64,000 bases of DNA from Macrosoma leucophasiata (Eukaryota; Arthropoda; Insecta; Lepidoptera; Hedylidae), in assembly GCA_036365455.1 (NCBI GenBank), contig JAWQUS010000004.1, positions 6,269,501 through 6,333,500 on the forward strand, read 5' to 3'. How positions within the stretch are numbered: position 1 is the stretch's first letter; each line of letters begins with the position of its first letter. Of the stretch, positions 11,475 to 23,400 are shown piece by piece. The position numbers were made by a program, and so were the translations under genes. The notes under the pieces are model-generated. The model saw only the letters and a list, made by a program, of their open reading frames with translations, did not search any database and had not been told where the DNA came from.

Positions 11475-14400
11475 CTGTGGAAAATTGTATAATGTATTAT
11501 CGTGACTAGCACTAACAGTACATTTAAGTTGATAAATCAAAATGGCACCCTTAAAAACTGAACTAAAACTCACTGTGCAGGATTTAAGACATTTTTTTAA
11601 TGTATGCAAGAAGATCACAAGAAGATATTGGCTGTCAAAAATCGAAGCTTGCTTAAAGAAATAAAAGATGTGTCACAAAAACATAGCCTAGGATGCCCAC
11701 ACAAAACTGCGATGCGATGCGACGAATGGTTTGACGTTTCGCATCGCATCGCTGTTTTGTGTTAGCGCCCTTAGTTAGTCATATTCCCCACGAATGTAAA
11801 AGCGGGTAAATACATAGGGAAAACTAATAAAATATAAACTCTAATTATGCACCACTAATATATAAAAGCTAGCATTAATTTGCTCACCTGACGATGGCAG
11901 TCTCCCTGATGCAGGAAAACATGGATACGAGTTAATATTTTGGATATTGTGCTATCAATATTAGTAATTGATTGAATTTTGTTAATTATATGGATTGCCA
12001 ATACGTTACTTTTGGATGTCTGACGATAATGCATTGAAAATGGCGCGAGGTTACTAATTTTCATTGAAAAGTACCCAAAGTAATACACACAATACCTATG
12101 AATAGACTACCTAGTTGTCCAATGTCGAAAAAATTAATGATGTCAAAAAACATTAACAAAAAGCTAATTGATTTCATTGTTTTACAAGATATTTGATTAT
12201 AAGAACTTCTTGAACCTTCTTAAAGATTATCAGGGTGTCCACAGCAGAAGTTCAAAAAAATTCCCTGACTTTTCCCTGACATTTTTTCAATTTTCCCTGA
12301 CCAAATTTATTCATTCAGTAGACCTATGTACCTATGTTTTATTTGTAAGTTTATAAGTATATTTGTAAGTTTATATATACAGGGTGTCCCAGAACTCAAC
12401 GTCAAGCCGAAACGGGGTGACAGGATTGATTGTAAACATCATGAGAAAAATCAGAAAAAAAATCTATCCCATGTAGTTTGAAAATTATGGGCATTTAAGG
12501 AAAACCTAGAAATTTGGTCAAAATGTAACCATTTTTCGGTTATTGTTGTTAATTTTTATTATTTTTGTTCATTTAAACTTTGGAACCGTAACCTTAAATA
12601 ACATCTTGAGAATCACAGTCCAAAATAATGACACAATTACCCCAAGTTTCCTAGAAGACTTTGAACTCGGTGTACGTGAAACGGATGCATTTCAGCTCTT
12701 TGTAAAATACGATGTGCTGTGCTTTTGGATATTCCCGTTCTTTCTTCAATTCCACGAACGGAAATACTTGGGTCATCTGCGACCTCTTCCAACACTTCTT
12801 CTTCGTAAGGAAAGTGAGGTCTACCTTCAGCCCGTATTTGATTCGGGAAATGGCCGCCTTCTGTGAGTGAACGGTGCACATTAATAAACACGCGGTGATC
12901 CGGATAGCGCTCTAAATTTGAATATCTTTCACGATAAAGTCTAGCGGCGGCACTTGCGTTGCATCTGCATTCCCCATAAATGAGGTGCATGTTCGCATAT
13001 TCTTGTGAAGTGTAGCGCGTAGGCATTGTGATGACAAGGATGCCAACATAAAAGTACAATTCCAAAAGAGAGAAGCCAAAGTTGCCGGTGTGTAATCAAC
13101 AAGTCCAATTTACAAAAATCCAAGTCCAAAAAGAGAAGCCAAAGTTGTCAGTACTAAATCAACACAAGCGAATACGGAAAGGTGCGCAGTAGACGAATGA
13201 GCGAAACGTACTAACTGGTGTCAGACTGGCAGCGTAGCCATTTGCCTGGTATGGCGTCTGTATCTGTTTCATTCGCACTCGTTTAAACGATGCATCTCCG
13301 TCTCACTGCGTGGCGTCACTATCTGTCTCGCTCGCTCATGGCAAACATGTCCACTATCCATCTCTCTCATCATTTTGCCGTAAAATAAAGAACCTACCAA
13401 GGGCTTGTGCGAATAAAAAACATTTTAACTGAGTAAAATGGGTTAGCAAAAATCGGGTTACTTGAGGTTTTTAATATTTTTACTCGTTTTTTTTAGTATG
13501 AAACTAACAAGTATTATACCATTTTACAATCCTGATTAAACGCGCCTACTTTTAATGGCACTTGCCAAGGCACTCTAGTACATTTTTTTTAAAGGAGGGT
13601 GTTGCAAAGTCGACAAAGTTTGAAAATTTTAAATTTATAGTTTAACAAATAGTCTAAATTCTAGGAAACTTGGGGTAATTGTGTCATTATTTTAGACTGT
13701 GATTCTCTAGATGTTATTTAAGGTTACGGTTCCAAAGTTTAAATGAACAAAATTATTAAAAATTGACTTCAATAACCGAAAAATGGTTACATTTTAACGA
13801 AATTTCTGGGTATTCCTTAAATGCCCATAATTTTCAAACTACATGGGATAGATTTTTTTTCTGATTTTTCTCATGATGGTTACAATCAATCCTGTCACCC
13901 CGTTTCGGCTTGACATTGAGTTCTGGGACACCCTGTATATGTATGTATCTTCACGCCAGGTCCAGTTTTTAAGTAAAATGAAATACATATATCCGAAACA
14001 CAATTTTAATTAAATAAATTATATAATTATAATTGAAGTAATCTGCAATACATACTACAGATAACATTTAACATGACATGTCTTTTTTTTTCTGGAGAAC
14101 TGAAACAGTTTTTTATAGTCGATAAAAGAAATAACGATTTTATAACTGACCTAAAAACACAATCACCGGTCAGTAACAAAATTGAAGTTAATTAAACAAG
14201 GTCAAGATCGAGAGTGTGTTGTCGAGGGTGGCGTACCTTATACTCGGAATAACCAAACGGTATTCGCTGAAGGTCATACAGGTCTACGCCCCGACCTCCG
14301 CACACACCCATGATGAGGTAGAAACTAGGGTTTTCTACCCGGGTATATGATTTTTTTACTTCTCGGGTATTATTTCACTGCCAGATCCGGGTACCCGGGC

Positions 14401-17400
14401 ACCCACTTTGATTAGAGAATTCATCAAAATCCTCGAAAAATTACTTGTAGTAACGTCTAAATAATAATACTTATTAGCCAATGTGCACACAAACAATTAA
14501 AAAATACAAAAAAAAATGAATCTAGTAGACCTATTAAATTTTACTAAACATTGGTTTACTTTTCGTTGGCAAAATGGATAGATGGCGTGTGAAAATATAT
14601 TTAAAAAAAGAATAAGAAATCAGTACAGTGTACAATATGCCCAAAAACACTATCTCTTATAGATTCTTCAACAAGCTTTTTATTAAAAAATTGAAATAAA
14701 GTACCTACATAAAATAAAGATCGAAAAACAGAACTACGTGCGAAAGGAAATGCCATTGATATCGTTTTCTCAACCTGAATCAGAACAAAGTTTAAGCCTA
14801 GTTCCAAAAAAGACCGCGGTTAAAAAAAAATCTACCTTCTACTAAAATTTGTTGCACGCACAAGACGGTATTTCCACTCGGAACTGTTTAACTGTGTGAT
14901 TGGTTGTACTTTATGTTAAGGAGACTTATTGTCATACTATACACACTCTTTCGTAATATAAAACATAATAATAATTAAATCGTATCTTTTTCTGTAAAAA
15001 TTGGAAATACCCGGGTATATAAGGGTATATGCAAAAATAATTCCCGATACCCGGGTATTAAAAAATGTCGGGTATGCGAAAACCCTAGTAGAAACTATGT
15101 ATGAGGACATTTCCAGAGCCGTACATAGTTCTAAGACCCACTAAAACGTTGTCATGGGGGATTTCAACGCGAAATTGGGCGTTCGAGGTGATTTTGAGCT
15201 GAAAGTGGATATGTGCGACGAAACACCAGGGGCCAGACTCTGGCTGACATCATGGAGAGAGAGAGCCTCTACATGATGAACTCTTTCTTCAAGAACCAGT
15301 AACCAAATTGATCAATTCGGTCAAAACCGGCAGCGATCACTGAATGGTTAGCGATCACTTAAAGGCACACTGAATATTAATGTCAAGCTGGAAAGATACC
15401 GGCTAATGAAGTCTACGCTTCGACCAGCACCTGCCCAAATCCAAAACCCCGAAAGCTTCCAACTCGAACTTAAAAATCGCTTCGAATGCCTGAGTGATTG
15501 CATAGATGTGGACGAATACAACAACAGGTTTGTGGAAACTGTCCGTACGGCTGGATCTAAATGCTTTAAGACCCGCCACACAAGCAAGACCAAGAAGATC
15601 TCTGACTCAACTCTCAAGCTCATGGATGAAGACGCTTAAGTGTATAGGCGGCTCAACAGACAGATCTCGAAGTCACTGACTCGTGACCTTCGGCAGTTTA
15701 ATACTGACAGTATTAAAACGGCCATAGAGCGGAACAAGGGCTCTAAAGTGTTCGCCAAAGATCTGTCTATAGGACAGAGCTGCGTATCGTCGAAACCTGA
15801 GCTTGCAAAAGAGATCGAACGGTTCTAGGGACAGATACGGTACGCGACAGCGCGACCACCTGTTAACAGTCCGGCAGCAGATCCTAGAGCCGGACTGACC
15901 CGACACTACACCGAAGATATCCCGGACGTCAATCTAGGCCAGTGACTCCCAAAGTAGTCCATATAGTCCCCCTGCGGTCTATGGGAGACTCGATCGGGTC
16001 TACGTATATGCGTAAATAACCTCCGATTTGTGGATGATATCGTAGTCATGGCTGAGACCCTGGAAGACCTTGGCACGATGGCTCAATGGCCTCCCAACGA
16101 GTGGGCCTTAAAATGAACATGGACAAGACGAAGATGATGTCGAATGTCCTCGTTACGCCCACTCCTGTTATGGTCGAGGGTACTACACTCGAAGTTGTTG
16201 ACGATTATGTATACCTGGGACAAACGGTCCAGCTAAGTAGGTCCAACTTTGAGAAATAGTTCAAGCGTCGAATCCGACTCTGATGGGCAGCGTTCGGGAA
16301 GCTACGATATATCTTCTCGTCCAATTTACCGCAGTGTCTGAAGAAGAAGGTCATTGACCAGTGTGTGTTGCCAGTGATGACATACGGAACGAAACGTGGT
16401 CGCTCACTATGGGCCTCATAAGAAGGCTCAAGGTCACTCAGAGAGCAATGGAGAGGGCTATGCTCGGAGTTTCTCTGCGAGATCGAATCAGAAATGAGGA
16501 GATCCGCATGAGAACCAAAGTTATCGACATAGCTCACCGAATAGCGAGACTCAAGTGGCAGTGGGCAGGTCAAATAGCTCGCAGAACTGACGGCCGTTGG
16601 GGCAGAAGAGTTCTAGAGTGGCGACCGCGTACCGGCAGGCAATCGCTGGATGAGGGCGGCCCGGGACCGTTCGTTGTGGCATTCTTTGGGAGAGGCCTTT
16701 GTTCAGCAGTGGACGTCTTTTGGCTGAAATGATGATGATGATGATGATGATGATGAGAGCTCTGGTGACGGAGCTCGGTGGCGTAGGAACCACCGCATTA
16801 CCTAATCTATCTACCGTTAAATGGTAGTGTTCAACATTACAGTGATCCGGTATGATGGTAATGTATGGACCCGTAATAACTTTCACAGAGACGTAACCAC
16901 TTAGGTCTTAGGGGTGGCAACGCATCTGCATTTTGACCTCTGGTTTTTATGTAGTTGTCTATAGCCTGCAGTCATCGCTAAACACCAATGTGATCGGCAT
17001 GCTTGTTTGCCACCTTACTTACAAATAAAATCTCTTTTTTCCAAAATAATTTGAAAAATATGAACTAAAATTAAATATCTACTGAGAAACAAACAAATTA
17101 AAAAAAATACAACTTATACTTATTACTAATCAAGTAATAGTAGTATAACCAAGTTATACGTAACTTAAATAGTTTTGCTTTATAAACTTTGAAAAAAAAA
17201 TGAGATTGAGAGAGAAAAATTTGACTTCAGGCGAGACTAGCACTTATTTTAACACTGTAATGGCCGAATACTCAAACTTCACTCAATTTTAAGCGGCCCT
17301 CAAAGGTATCGCTATCGTTTTAAAGTGTTTTATAAAGACAGAAGACTTTTAAGTCCCACTTAGATTTAAGTGACGTTTGAGTATTTGGCCGTATAGGTTT

Positions 17401-20400
17401 ATTTTATTCTCACATTAGAAAAAGGAGAGATCTGTTAAAAAAATAAAAATTAAAACAGCTTTTTGCGTAGTAACCTAGTTACCTATGACAAAAAAAAATC
17501 ATAACATTGTTCACTCCAATCTTGAAAGAAAAAGGAACATGTCTAATTAATCCAACTACACAGTCACAATAGTTCACTCTATGAAATAAATCTTTATTTA
17601 CTTTTTGTGATAAATATTTATTCATTTCAAACTGAAAAAGAGTTATCTAATTATGACGAAAAAATCATAACATAGTTTACTCTGAACCTGAAAAAAATGC
17701 TTCTGAATTAAGCGTTAAACCAGAGCATAAAATTGGTTCCCCTATTTTAAAATCACTGGGGAAAAATGATCAATTTGCCCTGACTTTCCAGGTATCCCTT
17801 CGATTTCACTGACTTTCCCTGACCACCTTGAGCTTCCCTGACCTTTCCCTGACTTTCCAGAATGTGGACACCCTGATTATTATTATAAGGTTTATTATTG
17901 TGGACTGGTCGATTTATTGGCTATAAAAAAACAAGATATCTCTGAAATCGTAAAAACAAAGGAGATGTTGCAAAAATGTATGGACCTCCGGCCATGTATT
18001 GTACACAATATCATTAAACAGGCAAAATCAATATAAAAATGTTTTTTACTGCATATTTTCACTTATTAATTGCAACTCAAAACTAACATGGCGAATATGG
18101 CGGGCGATGTCATTTTGACATTTTCATTTTTTAAATTGTATTTTGATTATAGAACTTGGAGAAAAAAGTAATATTTTCTAAATACTATCAAAATCGATTG
18201 ATCCCAAGTGTCGGCTGTATCGCCGCCATGTTCAACATAGTTGAAAATGATAAATCGTTTGAATTAAATGTGGTTGTAACTCTAAAATACTCGTATATTC
18301 TTGAATAAATTAATTGTATTTTTTTTGGATTCTTCTTTAATTTACCCATTTTTGAGGACGTGTACGAACCAGGGCCGAGCTCGCAACATCTCCTTTAAAT
18401 AGTTTTGTATATTCTTTACGATTTAACGCTCGACAACAGGAGCAGCCAAACTGTGGCCGCACCGTGAGTTTTGTATGAAAACAAATGACCATCCGTGCGC
18501 CATACGACAAACACACCGCTTCGGCACTACACACAAAACGCTTAAATTGAAAGAGCCCTTAGAGAATGAACTGTCATTCAGTCCGTAAAATTTAGTAATT
18601 GTTGTCATTGTCGTTATGAAAATACAAAGTTCAGTTTTGAAAAAAAAAAAAAAATTGGGTGCGAGAAATTACACACTTGAACAGTATTTATTTTTGTATT
18701 CAGCAGCAGAACCCTACTTTTATTCAATTTTAAGTAAAAACTGGACCCAAAAAATGACGAAAAGCACCCCAAAACCAAATCCAAATGAATCAGTAACCCC
18801 GCGCGCCTCGCACCACGGTCAGACAAGATTGAAAGCACACAAACTTACTTGGAGTCGTGTTTGGGGGAGCGGGACGAGCGCGAAGTGGAGCGGCGGCCGT
18901 TGCGGTCGGGGGACTTGCGCGGCGAGCCCCGAGACTGCGAGCGACGGTCGGACTTACGGGACGCGGACCGGGAACTCCTGCGCTCTCTAGCATTGCCGAG
19001 ACAGGAATTGGAAGTGGACCGTTTAGTTACTACCAGGCTACGTACATAGCGCGCTGGGTTTGTGTGATGTCATGAATTTGACGTTGTTGTATTGTTGAAT
19101 TTCTAGGTACAGTTGTAAAAATTTTGCGAGTGATTTTAGGACAGTCTTCTACACAGTCCTTGGATGAACGCATTTATTAACATAACAGTTTATTTAGATG
19201 TGCAACTAAATAGATATTTATCCAGAAATCGAACTTAAAATAAAACAAGCAAGTGACAAATAAGAGTAAAATAAACATTCAGAATGAAGTTAACAATATT
19301 AGATCGAAAATAGCAATCGTTTAAAAAATACCACTTCAATACTTTTATGATTAAAGGATGTTCAAAAACTGTTCTTTTAAAACATAATATTAACAATAAC
19401 AAATAATATTTTCTATAAAATTTTCTGGCTTTTTCATCAAATCACACAATCCCCAGCGAGAAACAAATGAAATGCTACATTGATAGTTACATTCGTACAT
19501 CTAAACAATTAGGATACCACATAGAATAAGAATATGTGCTTATCATTTGTAAATAATACAGTTTACATTTAGGAAGATAACTAAAATACCAAAATTTTAT
19601 TAGCGCTATATACTTACGTTTTCAAATTTTGCTCAGCGCATGTAATAACACACCTAGCCAAACGAATACTAGGTTAATTTCATGCATTAACATCTATTAC
19701 GCAATTAAGTTGTTTGAAAGTAATGTTGCATGCAAGCATATTGTCTATTGTATTGGGGAAAGGCAAAATAAGTAGACGAAATATGCGTGCAGACTTTTTA
19801 GATGATTTTAAGTGTATTATACAAATCTATACAAATAAATAAAATTGGAATGTCTGTTTGTAAAATTAAAGAAAAAACGGAAAGAAAAACAGTTTTTTCT
19901 TTAATTTTTGAAAGATTAAGCTTGCGCGGGGAGATGGTTTCTACGCGTAGAGGCCCTTTCAATAATTTTGATCTACTTTGTATTTGGGTGCATTCGGCGT
20001 TCATGGAAATTGCCGGCAGTCATAGTGAGGTCCTCACTATGACTGCCGGCAATTTCCATGAACTTTTTTTATTTCATGACATATTTAAGTATGTATAATT
20101 TTCCTTGTATCTAATGATAACCAACTTGCTAAAGAATCTGCAAAAAACTATTACTTATAGCCAAGGGCTTTGCCAGCTAACGATTTAGAAGACGGCTTAA
20201 AGCTGGGCTACAGAGGACAGATTGGCTCTAGAGGGGCCAGGTTGGGCCTATATTTATGGCAAATATCTGTCTTTGCTGTAAATTATGCTGTATTTCGTCT
20301 CTAGAGGGGTAGCTGCCCCCCTCTAGAAACGCCCATGCTTATAGCTCTGCCATGCAATTAATTACATAACAATATATCAACATAATATATCATATCCCAG

Positions 20401-23400
20401 CAAAAATTATTACACATCGACCTTAGGAAAAAGAATTCGGCTATTTTCGGCTCTGTAGAGCGACAACCATTTTGATCAAATCTGACCAATGCCTCAATAT
20501 GAGTGCTTACGAGATAACGAAGAAGCTCTACGAACTCGAAACTAGCCGATTGTGTCCTTCCTTGCAATATTTCTTGGTCTGCATTGTAGTTTTATTACTC
20601 GTTCATGTTTCGGTCACTGATTTACATGTGTATACCAAATTCCAACTCAATTGGAGTCCAGTATTTTCGGAGAAAATCTGCTATGACAGATGGACAGACG
20701 GACGCACGAACTTATAAGGCTTCCGTTTTTTTTTGCTTTGAAGTGCGGCTCCCTACAGCATTCAATACTCACTTGGACCTTGAACGCGAACGCGACTTTG
20801 CCACGGGACTCTTGGTCTTCGGGCGAGACTTGGAGCGGGAACGGCTGCGGGAAGAACGACGGGAACGTGATCTGAAATATAAACTCGTTTGAGAATGCTG
20901 AAGATGACCAGTTAAGAATGTATAGTGTTACGTAAATGTCAGTGGTAGTTTTATCATTCAGAGTTCGTCAGCCCCGAAAGATGGTAAAATGTATAGTATC
21001 ATCATTAAAGTTTTCTATAACTTTATATGTCAGTAAAACTTTTTCGTGTAATTTGGGAGGAGAGCGAGTGTAGTGGGCAGTGGAGTCTCAACACTGGACG
21101 TGTCCTAGTGCGAGATTCACAGACCGCACTATGACTTCACTTTGAGTAAAGTATGCTTAGAACTGTTAGAAATGTATGGGTTTTGACAGTTCGAAGCGTA
21201 CTTTGCTCGAAAGTAAAGTCGTAGTGCGGTCTGTGAATCTCACCCCTAGACTCCTAAAACCTGTAAGCCACTTACATTTAGAGCTTCTTTCGGTTTCTCC
21301 ATTGGGGGTGAAAAATGCTCCAAATCCAAGTTTTAAGTCACCTCTAATGTTATGTATATGAATGACACGGGCGCAAAAACCAGCAGTTGTTGAAAGCAGA
21401 GTCTGAGCTAAGGTCAATTTTCAACGAAGTTTAATGCTGCGACTGTTTGGATTCGACTACGACTCGCGTGGCTAACGTAATCAAAATCTTTCTATTAAAG
21501 TGTTCACTCACTCTACAAGAAACCCAACCAATGACTGGCATAACCAAGCAATGCCCTACCCAAGGTCTCCCTGGACCCACATGGGTCTCCCATAGGCAGT
21601 TGCTTCAATAGGCAATAGCTTTCTCGAGATAAGCCCTTTAAAAATTAGATAAACTAGGTAATAACATACCTGGGGTGCAACCGCCTATCGACTTTGCTAT
21701 TGTCGTTGTCATTGCTGTCAAATTTTCATGTCGATTTTTGCTTTAACTAAATAACAACAATCGAAATAATCTACCATTATCGCTTGTTTCTCACCTACGA
21801 AAGCAAGAAAAACGATCAGATTATCACTACTGCTTTTAAAGTAGCTACATGAAAATCGACATGAAAATTTGACAGCAATGTCGATAGGCGGTCGCACCTC
21901 AGGACATATATTTGGAATGGCGACGATCACAAGAGCGTGATCAATGCCGTCCAATTTCTAAATGACAACGCGCACGACCGAACTATAATAAACAAGTGAC
22001 TAGAGGGAGTTTTGGCGGGAACGCGGAAAAGAGCTGTGTCGCTGTATGATATTATTTTCGAAATTTGTGAATAGTCGCGTTGTTATGTGTAAAAATGGTG
22101 GGATTTTAATTAAAAAAACATTCAATAACATTCACAGGTGGAGGAAAGTGATATTATGAAGTGAAAAATGATTTTTCATGTTGCCTCCAAAACTTCGTAA
22201 AATCTCCTAGTAAAGTCCCCTTCACTTTACTCGAGCCATCTCATCATATTCCACATGGAAGCATCCAATCATCATCATCTTCCATGTGGATATTCATTAT
22301 CATAAGAAATGAAGATAAAAATTACTGAAGATTGGCCGTTAAGGACTTGAATCCGTGGCCGTAAAACAATTTTTAAAAGTGGCTAGAGTACTGTAAATCA
22401 CCACTTTATGTAATACCCAAGACCCAGCCAGACACCAGCACTACTAACATACCTGGATTTGGACTTGGACTTGGAGCGGCGACGGTCGCGAGAGCGCGAG
22501 CGCGAGCGGCTGGAGGACGAGCGGGTGCGGCGGCGCGACGAGCGCCTGTCTTCGACGAGCCGGATGCGGCGGCCGTTCAGCTCGGTGCCGTCCAACTTCT
22601 CTATGGCGGCGCGCATGTCCGCGTGCGTCGCGAACTCCACCACACTGTGTTGAAAGTATGCATATTTTTAAGGACAGACTTATGTAGGCGTTACGACTCG
22701 AGATTTGTTTTTTATTTAATGGAAGTGGCAAATAGGCACGCAGTTCACATAGATTTTAAGTGATAACTGCAGACTAAGCACTAGTCTACTTCACTGGGTA
22801 AATGCAGTGATCAGTCTGCAGTTATCATTTAAAATCTATGTGAACTGCATGCCTATTTGCCACTTCCGTTAAATAAAAAACAAAACCTGTTACAAACTGC
22901 ATGTTACACCATTTTAATTTCTAAATATTTTTTCTCGCAGTATAAAAACTTTTTGTCACAAAATTGTTGTACTTGCTAGTTATTGGAAATTACAATTTAA
23001 CCCCCTTAATAATAGCTGATGATCTTGCAGAATTTACTCCATATTCTGATTGCACATATTATAAATGGTAATGTTCAGCTCTATCCCTGTTCCAGTCTGG
23101 TGGTAATGTCCGGGCCTGTAATTTTCGACACAGTGGCTTAAGCAGCGACAAATTAGACCTCGGGAGTGGCAACGCATCTACATTTACATCTTTAGTTTTT
23201 ATGTACATGTTTATAGGCTACAGTATTCACTTACCACCAATGTGAACTTGATGCAAGTTTGACACTTAGAAGATTAAAAAAAGGTGCACTGCACTTACCC
23301 TTCATTTCTATGCTGCTTGTGAGCGTCAGCGTAGGTGACTTCACCGGCTTGACGCATGTAATCCTTCAAGTCCTGTAAACCAATAACAGTTGTTAATACA

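Larger units (their letters stand above)
14200..16735 (+). mobile_element. RTE-type LINE remnant, interrupted
   Basis: Pieces appear in order on the + strand: endonuclease ([18 protein letters not shown] near 14268; [13 protein letters not shown] at 15148), reverse transcriptase ([15 protein letters not shown] from 16027) and the C-terminal part ([16 protein letters not shown] near 16446, [18 protein letters not shown] near 16553). The 3' end is an (ATG)n microsatellite (16731-16757), usual for RTE elements. Stops and frame changes break it, and the middle of the polymerase is missing. A hAT-type element (14326-15087) splits the endonuclease. Confidence 0.85.
12231..17875. mobile_element. large element with CAGGGTGTCCAC ends enclosing other insertions
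   Basis: CAGGGTGTCCAC at 12231 is mirrored by GTGGACACCCTG ending at 17875, with ATTAT on both outer sides. Both ends are rich in repeated CCCTGACTTTTCCCTGAC-like motifs (12265-12305 and 17780-17860) found nowhere else in the window. Most of the 5.6 kb between them is explained by younger insertions, so the original element is probably short and non-autonomous. The superfamily is not determined. Confidence 0.55.
11475..18848 (-). other. B52 intron 8: 7.4 kb, mostly nested transposons
   Basis: This intron contains an inverted-repeat MITE (11699-11762), a large element with CAGGGTGTCCAC ends (12231-17875) that encloses a mariner-like copy, an RTE LINE fragment, a hAT-type element and a SINE-like copy, plus AT-rich filler at 17876-18848. 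None of its open frames belongs to B52. Confidence 0.8.
18987..20772 (-). other. B52 intron 7
   Basis: AT-rich intron containing a 17-bp hairpin with arms near 19863-19879 and 19901-19917, a repeat fragment shared with 54585-54665 (19915-19998), a perfect 65-bp palindrome (19999-20063), a GGGGCCAGGTTGGGCC-containing stretch near 20235, a MITE-type copy (20390-20585) and a dispersed-repeat fragment (20610-20740). No coding sequence is seen. Confidence 0.7.
20872..22452 (-). other. B52 intron 6: MITE-rich
   Basis: Holds a family A MITE (21111-21243), a family C MITE (21671-21901) and a family G element (22008-22310). The rest is AT-rich with no recognisable feature. Confidence 0.7.
22645..23298 (-). 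other. B52 intron 5 with inverted SINE-like pair
   Basis: Two oppositely oriented family D ends (22710-22884) form a long potential hairpin starting about 65 nt upstream of the exon 6 acceptor. A further partial family D copy lies at 23055-23270. Confidence 0.75.
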
